From Collinsella sp. (GTDB taxonomy: Bacteria > Actinomycetota > Coriobacteriia > Coriobacteriales > Coriobacteriaceae), in NCBI GenBank assembly GCA_019425015.1, contig JAHYYJ010000009.1:18806-82805 (forward strand): DNA of 64,000 nucleotides. Reading direction: 5' to 3'. Shown one piece after another: positions 31,816 through 40,599 of this stretch (its first letter is position 1; each line of letters starts with the position of its first letter). The notes under the pieces are model-generated. The model had not been told where the DNA came from and ran no database searches. It saw nothing but the letters and a program-made list of their open reading frames with translations. The translations under genes and the position numbers were made by a program.

Positions 31816-32872
31816 CGCTTTCCTTGACCGTCAGCGAGACCAGGCGGAATGCGATGGTCAGCACCGCCACGCCAATCACGCCCGAGAGGATATACATGGC
31901 AGCCTGGCCGGCAAAGCCAAGACCCTGCTCCTCGGAATAGGCCTGCAGATAATCGCCCGTGGGCAGGGCGTCGGCAAAGGTCGGGGTATCGAGGCCGACC
32001 GAAGCCTGCAGGCTGTCGTCGCCAGCCTCCTGAACGGCGGTCGCAGCGCCCTCGGCGTCCCACTCACCCCAGGCGTCACCGGTGGCGAGCAAGCCGAGCG
32101 GCGTAGCCACGACAAGCACGGCGACCAGGATGAGCGTGGGGACCAGCGAGGTCTTCTTAGCGGCAGCGCTCTCGGCAGCAAGCTGGCCATCGACGGCCTC
32201 GGGCCCGACGATAACGCTCGGCGCCGTCTTCTTAATGAAACCATAGATGGCGGCCGTCGCCACGCCCTCGACCACGCCGGCAACCAGCATATGCGGGATC
32301 AACATGGCAGGAATAGCCACGGACAGCGGGAAGGGGCAGTACAGCGGAGCGCCCGAGGCGTTGGTGAAGAGCATCGGCTGAATACCAAACTCGATTGCCG
32401 CGCACAGGGCCGCCAGGCACAGGCCGACCCAGCCGCTCACGATGGCCGAAACCGAGGTGCCCCAGCTCTTGTCGTGCAGACGGCTGTTGAGCGCACGGAA
32501 CACGATAGCAGCGGTAAACGGCAGCACAAAGGCCATGTTAAAGCAGTTGGCGCCAAAGGACAGAACGCCGCCGTCGCCAAACAGCAGCGCCTGCAGCGCG
32601 AGTGCAACCGAGACTGCAATGGCAGCAGCCTCGGGGCCCAGCAGCAGCGTGATGAGCGCGCCACCAACAGCGTGACCAGTGGTGCCGCCGGGCAGCGGCA
32701 CGTTGAACATCATGAGCAAAAAGGAGAACGCAGCGCAAATACCCAGAAAGGCCATATGCTCGCGATCGAGCGTGGCGCGCACTTTCTTGATGCAGTGAAC
32801 CCATACGGGCACCATCGCCACCGCCATAACGGCATCGGTCTGCGGGGACAGATAATTATCGGGAATATGCAT
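31787..32872 (-). CDS. cbiM: cobalt/nickel ECF substrate-binding protein CbiM with C-terminal PDGLE/CbiN-like part
   Basis: The S component that binds Co2+ or Ni2+. The start was placed at MHIPDN because the N-terminal Met-His is the metal site of CbiM/NikM, and an ATG four codons upstream would bury it. Seven to eight membrane helices occupy residues about 10-220 (with GGTTGHAVGGALITLLLGPEA). The C-terminal part has two more helices (VPTLILVAVLVVATPLGLLA and AAMYILSGVIGVAVLTIAF) around a soluble loop, the NikL/PDGLE arrangement, so CbiM and the small accessory subunit are fused. 361 aa. Confidence 0.92.
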   Translation of the reverse strand: MHIPDNYLSPQTDAVMAVAMVPVWVHCIKKVRATLDREHMAFLGICAAFSFLLMMFNVPLPGGTTGHAVGGALITLLLGPEAAAIAVSVALALQALLFGDGGVLSFGANCFNMAFVLPFTAAIVFRALNSRLHDKSWGTSVSAIVSGWVGLCLAALCAAIEFGIQPMLFTNASGAPLYCPFPLSVAIPAMLIPHMLVAGVVEGVATAAIYGFIKKTAPSVIVGPEAVDGQLAAESAAAKKTSLVPTLILVAVLVVATPLGLLATGDAWGEWDAEGAATAVQEAGDDSLQASVGLDTPTFADALPTGDYLQAYSEEQGLGFAGQAAMYILSGVIGVAVLTIAFRLVSLTVKESGAHGNSRAA

Positions 32873-33085
32873 GAGCCCTCTCAATCAGAACGTTGCGTGT
32901 TACGTTTCTAACAATCCGTAACACCGACTCTGCATACTAACAAAAAGGCGCCCCGCCCACAACGCAGCACGCCCTTGCAATACGTACGTTATTAACCCAG
33001 GCCCACGCACCGCCCAATAAAGGGCCCTTGCACTCCCAACTATCCGGTCACCCGGAAGAAGGTGCGGTCCGCTCGCAACAAGGTT
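32873..33085 (-). promoter_or_regulatory. long untranslated leader of cbiM, possible riboswitch
   Basis: About 210 bp upstream of cbiM with no gene. On the minus strand it is GC-rich with many short complementary blocks (CCGG-GTGA-CCGG; GGGCCC; GGGCG and GGCGCC before TTTTTG), which suggests a folded leader with a possible terminator before the ribosome binding site GAGAGGG. The cobalamin riboswitch B12-box (GCCACTG) was not found, and I could not confirm a NiCo consensus. Confidence 0.4.
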
Positions 33086-33091
33086 AGCGCA

Positions 33092-33186
33092 GGAACCCGC
33101 CCCCGAGAGGGGTTTTCTAAGGCAACATCCCGCAGCCGCGAAGCGGCAAGGACGTTGCCGTGAAAACCCCGCAGGGAGCGGGTTCC
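33092..33186. repeat. long hairpin element H2 at the 3' end of pheT
   Basis: Nested arms: GGAACCCGC/GCGGGTTCC, CCC/GGG, GGGGTTTTC/GAAAACCCC, GCAAC/GTTGC and the apex GCCGC-GAA-GCGGC. The apex is flanked by ATCCCGCA and AAGGA as in H1 (23042-23132), with different but still paired arms. It starts 12 bp after the pheT stop. Confidence 0.82.
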
Positions 33187-33198
33187 GAACAGCAAAGA

Positions 33199-35652
33199 TT
33201 ACGAGCGGACCTCGCCGTTTACGCCCTTGCACACCTTGGTGACGATCTTCTGGTGCGCCTTCTCGACCTCTTCGCTGGTGAGCGTGTGGTCATCAGAGCG
33301 ATACGTAAGTGCGAAGGCCATGGACTTCTTGCCCTTGCCGATGCGGACCGGATCGCGGTAGACATCGAACAGGCGCACGCCCTCGAGCAGCTTGCCGCCG
33401 GCACTCGTAATACGACGCTCAAGATCCTCGCAGGTCACAGTGTTGTCGACCACGATAGCAAGGTCGTGCTCAACGGCCGGGTACTGCGAGAACTCACGGT
33501 AGTTCTCCTGATTGCGGGCGCCCTTGATCAGCTTGTCCAGATCGAGCTCAAAGGCAACGACAACCTCGTCAATGCCCATAGCCTCGCGCGCCTCGGGGTG
33601 AATCTCGCCGACCCAGCCCAGCACGGTTCCGCCGGACAGAACCTCGGCCGCACGACCCGGCTGCAAGAAAGCGTAGCCCTCGCCCTCGACGGGACGGAAG
33701 CGGACCTTCTCGATGCGCAGCTGGGCGAGCAGCTCCTCGACAATGCCCTTGCCAAAGAAGAAACGCAGCTTGCGGTACTTCATGTTCCAAGACTGCTCGC
33801 TCCACTGACCCGAGAGCACACCCGCCACGGACTTGGTCTCCTTGGGCAGGCTGGCGTTCTCGCGACCGTGGAACAGGCTGCCGACCTCGTACAGATGCAC
33901 GTTAGGCGTGCCGTGGGCCTCGTTGTAGGCCACAGACTGCAGCAGACCCGGCAGCAGCGAGCGGCGCATCTCGGTCTGCTCGGCCACCAGCGGGTTCATG
34001 AGCACCACGGGGCAGCCGCGGCCTTCGGTGGACATGCCAATCTTCTCCAGATCGCCCGGGGCGGCAAAGCCAAAGGTCGTGGTCTCGTTGAGGCCGCAGG
34101 CGCGCAGGATCTCGCCGACCTTGCGGGTGAGCTTCTGTTCGCGGGTCAGGCCGCCGATGTGGTTCTTGGCAGCCGGGATGGTCGCCGTCACACGGCCCAT
34201 GCCCCATAGGCGCAGGACCTCCTCGATCAGGTCAATCTCGCGCGGCAGGTCGGGACGGAAGCTCGGCGGGGTAACCATAAAGTCCTCGCCGTCGCGCTCG
34301 ACGGTGCAGCCCAGACGGGTAAGCGAACGCTCGATAAAGTCGGGCTCGATGTCGGCACCGCAGATGGCATGCACGCGGGCCAGGCGCAGCTTGATGCTGT
34401 CGATGGTCTTGGGCGCGGGGAAAACATCGACATAGCCGGGAGCAACCTCGCCGCCGGCGATCTCCTCGATGAGCGCGCAGGTAACGTTGGCGACATCCAC
34501 GCAGCCAGTCTCGTCAACCTGGCGCTCAAAGCGAATGGAGGCGTCGGAGATCAGCGACAGATCGCGGCTGGTGTGCGAGGTGCGACCGGCGTTGAAGCAA
34601 GCGCTCTCGACCATCACGTCGACGGTGTCGTCCTCAATCTCGGAATCCATGCCGCCCATAACGCCGGCCAACGCCACGGGGCGCTCGCCGTCGGTGATAA
34701 GGCCCATGCCGGCGTCGAGCACGCGCTCTTCGCCATCGAGCGTCGTGAATTTCTCATCCTGCTGGGCGGCGCGAACCACCACGCGACGGTGGCCATCGCG
34801 CTCGGCAAAGGTGTCCAGGTCAAAGGCGTGCAGCGGCTGACCGGTGAGCATCATCACGTAGTTGGTGATGTCGACGATGTTGTTGTGCGGACGCACGCCC
34901 AGGGCGTTGAGGCGCTTGACCATCCAGTCGGGCGACGGGCCGACCTTCACGTTGCGCACGATGCGGGCGACATAGCGGTCGCACAGGCCCTCGTCGGCAA
35001 TCTCGACGGAAAGCTCGTCGTCGGTCGCGCGGCCAGTCTCCGCCTTGATGGCGGGCAGCTCAACGTGGAAATCGCGATCGAAAATGGCGCCGGTCTCGCG
35101 GGCCATGCCGATCATGGACAGGCAATCGGGACGGTTGGGCGTGATCTCGCAGTCGAGCACAGTATCACTCGAGCCCACGTACTCGGCAAACGGCATACCG
35201 CAGGGCGTGTCCTCGGGCAGAATCATGATGCCGGAGTGGTCGCCACCCAAGCCGAGCTCGCGCGCAGAGCAGTTCATGCCCATGGACACGACGCCGCGAA
35301 GCTTGCTCTTCTTGATCTTGACGTCGCCGGGCAGGACAGCGCCGATCATGGCCGTGACGATGTGGTCGCCGGCCTCAAAGTTCTGCGCGCCGCAGACGAT
35401 CTGCAGCGGAGCGGGGTTGCCGTCAGCGTCGAGGTTCTTGTCGCCCACGTCGACCGAGCACACATACATGTGGTCGCTATCGGGGTGCGGGGTCTTGGTG
35501 AGTACCTTGGCGGTCACCACGTGGTCGAAGGACTCGCCCACGGTATCGATCGCCTCGACCTCGGTGCCGGTACGGATATATTCGTCCGAAAGGGTCTTGG
35601 GATCCTCCGGAATATCGATCATGGTCTTGAGCCAGTCGTAAGAAACGCGCAT
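33199..35652 (-). CDS. pheT: phenylalanyl-tRNA synthetase beta subunit
   Basis: The 817-aa beta chain of the alpha2-beta2 enzyme. It contains the N-terminal MRVSYDWLKTMI, the OB-fold tRNA-binding domain (about 40-150, TPHPDSDHMYVCSVDVG), the B3/B4 editing domain (about 210-390), B5 and the catalytic-like domain, and the C-terminal ferredoxin-fold anticodon-binding domain ending in KVCKGVNGEVRS. AAAGGAG lies before the ATG. It is co-transcribed with pheS, but 160 bp of palindromic DNA separates them. Confidence 0.97.
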   Translation of the reverse strand: MRVSYDWLKTMIDIPEDPKTLSDEYIRTGTEVEAIDTVGESFDHVVTAKVLTKTPHPDSDHMYVCSVDVGDKNLDADGNPAPLQIVCGAQNFEAGDHIVTAMIGAVLPGDVKIKKSKLRGVVSMGMNCSARELGLGGDHSGIMILPEDTPCGMPFAEYVGSSDTVLDCEITPNRPDCLSMIGMARETGAIFDRDFHVELPAIKAETGRATDDELSVEIADEGLCDRYVARIVRNVKVGPSPDWMVKRLNALGVRPHNNIVDITNYVMMLTGQPLHAFDLDTFAERDGHRRVVVRAAQQDEKFTTLDGEERVLDAGMGLITDGERPVALAGVMGGMDSEIEDDTVDVMVESACFNAGRTSHTSRDLSLISDASIRFERQVDETGCVDVANVTCALIEEIAGGEVAPGYVDVFPAPKTIDSIKLRLARVHAICGADIEPDFIERSLTRLGCTVERDGEDFMVTPPSFRPDLPREIDLIEEVLRLWGMGRVTATIPAAKNHIGGLTREQKLTRKVGEILRACGLNETTTFGFAAPGDLEKIGMSTEGRGCPVVLMNPLVAEQTEMRRSLLPGLLQSVAYNEAHGTPNVHLYEVGSLFHGRENASLPKETKSVAGVLSGQWSEQSWNMKYRKLRFFFGKGIVEELLAQLRIEKVRFRPVEGEGYAFLQPGRAAEVLSGGTVLGWVGEIHPEAREAMGIDEVVVAFELDLDKLIKGARNQENYREFSQYPAVEHDLAIVVDNTVTCEDLERRITSAGGKLLEGVRLFDVYRDPVRIGKGKKSMAFALTYRSDDHTLTSEEVEKAHQKIVTKVCKGVNGEVRS

Positions 35653-35700
35653 CTAACTGGTCTCCTTTCATAAATGCGGCTTTGAGCCAAAAACTGCAAC

Positions 35701-35812
35701 GGAGACGGGTTTTCCAAGTGCCGCAGATTGCCTTGAAAGAGGAGGGCCGCGTACTTAGGTACGCAACCGACGATTGAAAGGCAAGGTGCGGTGCCTGGGA
35801 AAGCCGCCGGGC
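35701..35812. repeat. long hairpin element H3 between pheS and pheT
   Basis: Nested pairing: GACGG/CCG, TTCC/GGGAA, GCCGCA/TGCGGTGC, TTGCCTT/AAGGCAA and the apex GCGTAC-TTAG-GTACGC. It begins right at the pheS stop codon. Its sequence differs from H1 and H2, so it is a separate class. It may slow or attenuate transcription between the two subunit genes, or stabilise the pheS 3' end. Confidence 0.7.
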
Positions 35813-36889
35813 CTAGAACTGATTTAAGAAGCGCATATCGCCTGTCATGAGCGTTCGCAGGTCTGGCAGGTCGTAGCGCAGGGCCGCGACGCGCTCGGCG
35901 CCAATGCCAAAGGCGAAGCCGGTGTACTTCTCGGGGTCGATGCCGCAGTTGATGAGGACGTTGGGGTCGACCATGCCGCAGCCCAGGATTTCGATCCAGC
36001 CGCTATGCTTGCAGAAGTTGCAGCCCTTGCCGCCGCACACGTGGCAGCTCACGTCCACCTCGCAGCTGGGCTCGGTGAAGGGGAAGAAGTGCGGGCGGTA
36101 GCGCGTCTTGCGGTCCTCGCCAAACATGCACTTAACAAAGTAGTCGAGCGTGCCCTTAAGATCGCCAAAGGTGATGCCCTCGTCGACGACCAGGCCCTCG
36201 ATCTGGTTGAACTGCGGCAGGTGGCAGGCGTCGGCCGTGTCGGGACGGTAGACGGTGCCCGGGCAGATCATGTAGATGGGCGGCTTCTGCGACTCCATGG
36301 TGTGGATCTGCACGCCCGAGGTCTGGGTGCGCAGCAGCACGTCGGACTCGCCGTGGGCGTGAGCCTCGGGGTGCGTGACGCTGCCGGGGTTGTTGTCGAC
36401 CACGTAGAACGTGTCGCGGGCCGAGCGGCTCGGGTGATCCATGGGCGCGTTGAGCGCGGTGAAGTTGTAATAGGAGGTGTCGACCATGGGACCGGACTCG
36501 ACGGTGTAGCCGATGCCGCAGAAGATGTCCTCGGCCTCCTCGATGATCTGCTTGATCAGGTGCTGGTGACCGATCTGCGGACGGATGCCCGGCAGCGTGA
36601 TGTCGACGGCCTCGTGCTCGAGCGCGTGCTTAAGGGCGGCGGCCTTCATCTCGGTGGTGCGCTCGTCGAGCATGCCCTCGATCAGCTGGCGCATCTCGTT
36701 GGCGCGCTTGCCCATGACGGGACGATCCTCGGGGGCGAGCTTGCCCATCATGCGCATCAGGCCGGTGATGCGGCCCTTGCGGCCGAGCAGCGCGACGCGC
36801 GCGGCCTCGAGCTTCTCGGCGTCGTCGGCGCCTGCGACGAGCTCCTTGGCCTCTTCCTCGAGTTTGACCAGATCATCAATCAGACTCAT
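35813..36889 (-). CDS. pheS: phenylalanyl-tRNA synthetase alpha subunit
   Basis: The catalytic alpha chain, 358 aa. An N-terminal coiled-coil (residues 1-85) binds tRNA-Phe. Class II motifs are visible: motif 2 in the CHLPQFNQIEGLVVDEG region and motif 3 in GFAFGIGAERVAALRYDLPDLR. A Cys cluster CHVCGGKGCNFCK sits in an insertion and probably binds zinc, as in many bacterial PheS proteins. The start MSLIDDLV follows AAAGGGAAG; the much longer upstream frame runs through the T-box and is not coding. Expression is controlled by that T-box. Confidence 0.97.
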   Translation of the reverse strand: MSLIDDLVKLEEEAKELVAGADDAEKLEAARVALLGRKGRITGLMRMMGKLAPEDRPVMGKRANEMRQLIEGMLDERTTEMKAAALKHALEHEAVDITLPGIRPQIGHQHLIKQIIEEAEDIFCGIGYTVESGPMVDTSYYNFTALNAPMDHPSRSARDTFYVVDNNPGSVTHPEAHAHGESDVLLRTQTSGVQIHTMESQKPPIYMICPGTVYRPDTADACHLPQFNQIEGLVVDEGITFGDLKGTLDYFVKCMFGEDRKTRYRPHFFPFTEPSCEVDVSCHVCGGKGCNFCKHSGWIEILGCGMVDPNVLINCGIDPEKYTGFAFGIGAERVAALRYDLPDLRTLMTGDMRFLNQF

Positions 36890-36975
36890 GTCTTCCCTTT
36901 CGTCTCTCGCGCATCCGCTTGCCGGGGCGGCTGGCACCGCCCGACGCTTACGGATGTGCGGCCCGGTTCGGTAAC

Positions 36976-37262
36976 AAAAAACCGTCCTCGGGCATGTGCA
37001 TTGCCCAAGGACGGTTGAATTCCGCGGTACCACCTTGTTTGACCCGGCGGATGTCTGGCCCGCCGCGCCCACTCTTTGCCCCTTTTCGCGAGGCTCACGG
37101 CTTCCCTACTGGAGACATCGCCGCCGCGTGGCCGCGCGCCCGTTGAGGTCGCTGCTCGGGAGCGAACGCTTGGCCCTTGCCACCGCAGGAAGGCTTGCAG
37201 CCCATGACCTTCCCTCTCTTGCCGGCGACGCGGCGGGCAAAACCCTCTCCGTCAACGCATTG
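36976..37262 (-). promoter_or_regulatory. T-box leader (Phe) of pheST
   Basis: The minus strand carries the canonical T-box GGTGGTACCGCGG at 37021-37033, which pairs with the uncharged tRNA-Phe 3' end as part of the antiterminator. It is followed by the terminator CCGTCCTTGGGCA/TGCCCGAGGACGG and TTTTTT (36976-37016). Stem I lies at about 37100-37255, and a candidate Phe specifier codon TTC is at 37189-37191. Uncharged tRNA-Phe should promote read-through into pheS. Confidence 0.92.
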
Positions 37263-37396
37263 GGCTATAGGATAACACATTCTGCGAGCATATCGCCGCG
37301 TTCCGTTTTGTTCGTACTGGGTACAAGGCAGGTAGCTGTGCAAACTGGCCGTACGCCCACCCGTGGCGTCCGGTCTGCGAGATCAAGGATATAGGT
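37263..37396. promoter_or_regulatory. divergent promoter region, pheS leader and M32 carboxypeptidase gene
   Basis: 134 bp between the T-box start and the carboxypeptidase ATG. On the minus strand TATCCT (near 37271) is a plausible -10 for pheS. No strong -35 was seen on either strand. Confidence 0.4.
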
Positions 37397-38971
37397 ATGG
37401 GAAAGAACAAGGATAAGATGGCCAAGCCCGCAGCGGATAAGACGCCCAAAGGCATGAAGGTCGATAAGGCTGTCAAAAAATTCCGTAAGCTCGAGGGCAA
37501 GCTGTGGACTCGCGAGTACCTGCTCAAGATTGCCGAGTTTGACGGCGCGACCATTGCTCCCGCCAACGGCGCCGCGGCCCGCGCCGATGCTATGGGCACC
37601 CTTGCTGGCGAGCATCACAAGCTGCTGACCAGCAAAAAGTCTGTCGATCTTGTGCGCTCGCTGGCACGAGAGACCGTCGCGGGCGGACATGTAGACGACC
37701 CGCAGCTGCTCGACGAGATCCGTGTGCTCGGCCGCGACCAGCGCGAGGCAAGCGTCATCCCCACCGAGGAGGCCGAGGCCTGGACCAGGCTCACCTGCGA
37801 GGCCGATGCCGTGTGGCACAAGGCCAAGACGGCCAATGACTGGGCGAGCTTTGAGCCCTATGTGGATAGAATCGTCGCCCAACTTAAGCATCAGGCCGAG
37901 CTCATGGACCCCAAGCGCGACCCATACGACGTTTGGCTCGACCAGTACGAGCGCGGCCTTTCCGCCAAGAGCTTCGATGCGTTTTGCGATGAGGTCAAGG
38001 CCACGGTCGTGCCGCTCGTGCACGCCATCGGCGAGCGCGGCCAGCAGCCGGCTGCCGACTTTTTGCACGCCCACGTGCCCGAGGCTGCCCAGCGCGCCAT
38101 GAGCTTCGACTTGATGAAGCTTGTCGGCATGAACCTGGACGACACCACGCTTGCCTTTACCGAGCACCCGTTTAGCGAGGGCTTCTCGGTGGGCGACGCG
38201 CGCATCGCCACGCACATCTACGAAGACGACTGCATCTCCAACGTCTACAGCATCATCCACGAGGCGGGACACGCCATGTATGAGCTGGGCGTCAATCCTG
38301 CCTATGCGCGCACCTGTCTTGAGGGTGGCACCTCCATGGGCATCCACGAGAGCCAGAGCCGCTTCTTCGAGAACACCGTGGGTCGCAGCCGCGCCTTTAT
38401 GGGACCGCTGCTCGAGGTGCTGCGCCGCCACGCACCCGAGGTCTACGGCGATGTGGACGAGGACACGCTCTACCGCGCCGTGAACATCGCGCAGCCGTCG
38501 CTGATCCGCACCGAGGCCGACGAGCTCACCTATCCGCTGCATATTATGGTGCGCTACCAGATCGAGCGCATGCTGTTTGCCGGCGAGGCCACGGCCAAGG
38601 ACATCCCCGCGCTTTGGAACCGCTTTATGAACGAGTACCTGGGCATTCCCGTTCCCGACGACACGCACGGCTGCCTGCAGGATACGCACTGGAGCGGCGG
38701 CTCGTTTGGCTACTTCCCCACGTATGCACTGGGTAGCGCCTACGACGCCATGTTTGTGCCGGCCATGTGCCGCGACGGTGTCGACCTTAACGGCGCCTGT
38801 GCGAGCGGCGACCTGGCGCCCGTCCGCGCCTGGCTGGGCGAGCGCATTTGGCAGTGGGGCCGCGCCAAGGACGCGCCGGAGCTCATCAAGGGCGCCTGCG
38901 GCATGGCGTTCGATGCCCGCTACTACTGCAGCTACCTGCAGGACAAGTTCACCACGCTGTATCAGCTGTAA
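37397..38971 (+). CDS. M32 family metallocarboxypeptidase
   Basis: A zinc carboxypeptidase of the Taq type, 524 aa. The catalytic HEAGH motif (IIHEAGHAMYELG) and the family signature HESQSR with a downstream Glu are intact, and the protein is almost entirely helical as expected. M32 enzymes remove C-terminal residues from peptides in the cytoplasm, except Pro. A Lys-rich N-terminal extension (MGKNKDKMAKPAADKTPKG) is not usual for the family. AAGGA lies 8 bp before the ATG. It appears monocistronic with its own terminator. Confidence 0.95.
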   Translation: MGKNKDKMAKPAADKTPKGMKVDKAVKKFRKLEGKLWTREYLLKIAEFDGATIAPANGAAARADAMGTLAGEHHKLLTSKKSVDLVRSLARETVAGGHVDDPQLLDEIRVLGRDQREASVIPTEEAEAWTRLTCEADAVWHKAKTANDWASFEPYVDRIVAQLKHQAELMDPKRDPYDVWLDQYERGLSAKSFDAFCDEVKATVVPLVHAIGERGQQPAADFLHAHVPEAAQRAMSFDLMKLVGMNLDDTTLAFTEHPFSEGFSVGDARIATHIYEDDCISNVYSIIHEAGHAMYELGVNPAYARTCLEGGTSMGIHESQSRFFENTVGRSRAFMGPLLEVLRRHAPEVYGDVDEDTLYRAVNIAQPSLIRTEADELTYPLHIMVRYQIERMLFAGEATAKDIPALWNRFMNEYLGIPVPDDTHGCLQDTHWSGGSFGYFPTYALGSAYDAMFVPAMCRDGVDLNGACASGDLAPVRAWLGERIWQWGRAKDAPELIKGACGMAFDARYYCSYLQDKFTTLYQL

Positions 38972-38996
38972 AGCTTAGGCGACACGCCAACGCAAA

Positions 38997-39033
38997 GGGG
39001 GCGCCGCGGGTTGGTTCCGCGGCGCCCCTTTTT
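38997..39033 (+). terminator. intrinsic terminator of the M32 carboxypeptidase gene
   Basis: A perfect stem GGGGCGCCGCGG/CCGCGGCGCCCC with a 7-nt loop is followed by TTTTTT. Confidence 0.92.
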
Positions 39034-39048
39034 CATCTAAGCCAGAGA

Positions 39049-39108
39049 CCCGGCACTTGGGGACGTTCCTTTCATGCCGGCACAATAGGAACGTCCCCAA
39101 GTGCCGGG
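39049..39108. repeat. perfect 22-bp palindrome (GGGAC-core, REP-like)
   Basis: CCCGGCACTTGGGGACGTTC and two more bases pair perfectly with their complement across a 16-nt centre that itself contains GCCGGC. It lies between two convergent genes and shares a GGGAC core with the repeats at 2282 and 10797. Confidence 0.85.
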
Positions 39109-39184
39109 TGAAATTGAACGTCAGATTGCCGCTTGGGGCCGTTTGCAGCGTCGAGCAGTTACGCGGTTTGGTAAAACAGCGTAA

Positions 39185-40516
39185 CTAAAGAGCTTCCAAA
39201 GCACTTGCGATGCGCTTCATGGCGGCATCGGCGGATGCTTGGTCGGGCGCCTCGGCCAGCACGCGGATAACCGACTCGGTTCCGCTCTTGCGCACGAGCA
39301 CGCGGCCCTCGCCTGCCAGCGCAGTCTCGGCCTCGGCGATGGCGTTCTGCACGCCCATGTTCTCGAGCGCGGCGTCCTTGTCCGCCACGCGCACGGCAAC
39401 CTGCGCCTGCGGCAACAGCTTGCACGGAGCCGTGAGCTGCGAGAGCGTCTCGCGCTCGGCACGAATCACTTCCATCACGCGCAATGAGGTCATAATGCCG
39501 TCGCCCGTGCGCTCGATATCGCCAAAGATCGTATGGCCCGTCTGCTCGCCGCCCAGGCTGTAGCCGCCCTCGCGCATCTTGGCATACACGTGACGGTCGC
39601 CCACGCCGCTGGTCACGGCACTCAGGCCGGCAAGCTCCAGCGACTTGATCAGGCCAAAGTTGCTGGCGATCGTCGGCACCACGGTACCGCCCGAAAGGCG
39701 ACCGTGCTTGTTCAGGTACACGCCGCACACGTACAGGATCTGGTCGCCGTCGACCACACGGCCGCGCTCGTCCACGGCCAGGCAGCGGTCGGCATCGCCG
39801 TCATAGGCAAAGCCCACGTCCAGGCCCTGCTCCACCACGTGGCGCTGCAGGCGCTCCATATGCGTAGAGCCGCAGTCGACGTTGATGTTAAAGCCATCGG
39901 GTGCGGCGTTGATCACGCGCACGTCGGCGCCCAGCGCGTCGAATACCGGCTTGGCCACCGAGGACGCCGAGCCGTTGGCGCAGTCGAGACCGATCTTAAC
40001 GCCCTGCAGCGAAAAGTTCGCGCTTGCGATGAGCGAGGCAATATAGCGGTTGCGACCCTGCATGTAGTCCACCGTGGCACCGATGTGGTTGCCCGTGGCC
40101 AGTGGCACCTCACTCTTGCCATCGATGTAGTCCTCGATGAGCTCCAGCACGTCCTCGTCCATCTTAAAGCCGTCGCTGTTGACGAGCTTAATGCCGTTAT
40201 CGCAAAACGGGTTGTGGCTCGCGCTGATCATGATGCCGCAATCGAAGCAGCCCTCCACGGTCTGATGCGCCACGCCCGGCGTTGGGATCACATGCAGCAT
40301 ATATGCGTCCGCACCGCTCGCGACCAGGCCACTCACCAGCGCCGCCTCGAACATATAGCTCGAGCGACGTGTGTCCTTGCCCACGATCACGCGCGCCTTG
40401 GTGCCGCGGTTGGCACCGTAATACCAGCCCACAAAGCGGCCAATCTTGTACGCATGCTCCACGGTCAGCCCAACGTTGGCCTCGCCGCGAAAGCCGTCGG
40501 TGCCAAAGTACTTCAT
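39185..40516 (-). CDS. glmM: phosphoglucosamine mutase
   Basis: Interconverts glucosamine-6-phosphate and glucosamine-1-phosphate for UDP-GlcNAc and peptidoglycan synthesis. The 443-aa protein has KYFGTDGFRGEAN, the phosphoserine loop MISASHNPFCDNG, the metal-binding loop FAYDGDADRC, the sugar-binding GGEQTGH and the C-terminal phosphate-binding VRKSGTESVIRV. It may be a separate transcription unit from the DUF4012 gene upstream, since a terminator lies between. Confidence 0.96.
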   Translation of the reverse strand: MKYFGTDGFRGEANVGLTVEHAYKIGRFVGWYYGANRGTKARVIVGKDTRRSSYMFEAALVSGLVASGADAYMLHVIPTPGVAHQTVEGCFDCGIMISASHNPFCDNGIKLVNSDGFKMDEDVLELIEDYIDGKSEVPLATGNHIGATVDYMQGRNRYIASLIASANFSLQGVKIGLDCANGSASSVAKPVFDALGADVRVINAAPDGFNINVDCGSTHMERLQRHVVEQGLDVGFAYDGDADRCLAVDERGRVVDGDQILYVCGVYLNKHGRLSGGTVVPTIASNFGLIKSLELAGLSAVTSGVGDRHVYAKMREGGYSLGGEQTGHTIFGDIERTGDGIMTSLRVMEVIRAERETLSQLTAPCKLLPQAQVAVRVADKDAALENMGVQNAIAEAETALAGEGRVLVRKSGTESVIRVLAEAPDQASADAAMKRIASALEAL

Positions 40517-40529
40517 GCGCTCTCCTTAC

Positions 40530-40562
40530 AAAATAGGGGCGGACAGATTGCCTGTCCGCCCC
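40530..40562 (-). terminator. intrinsic terminator of the DUF4012 gene
   Basis: A perfect 10-bp stem GGGGCGGACA/TGTCCGCCCC with a 7-nt loop is followed on the minus strand by TATTTTG. Confidence 0.85.
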
Positions 40563-40599
40563 AAAATGGTACTCGATTATCTGCGCTACCAGAAAAACC

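Noticed and set aside
32873..33085. cobalamin riboswitch
   Set aside because: The expected GCCACTG box was not found on the transcribed strand, so it was kept only as an unassigned leader.
35813..37072. longer N-terminal form of pheS
   Set aside because: The extra codons run through the T-box antiterminator and terminator. The start at 36889 has a ribosome binding site and fits the family.
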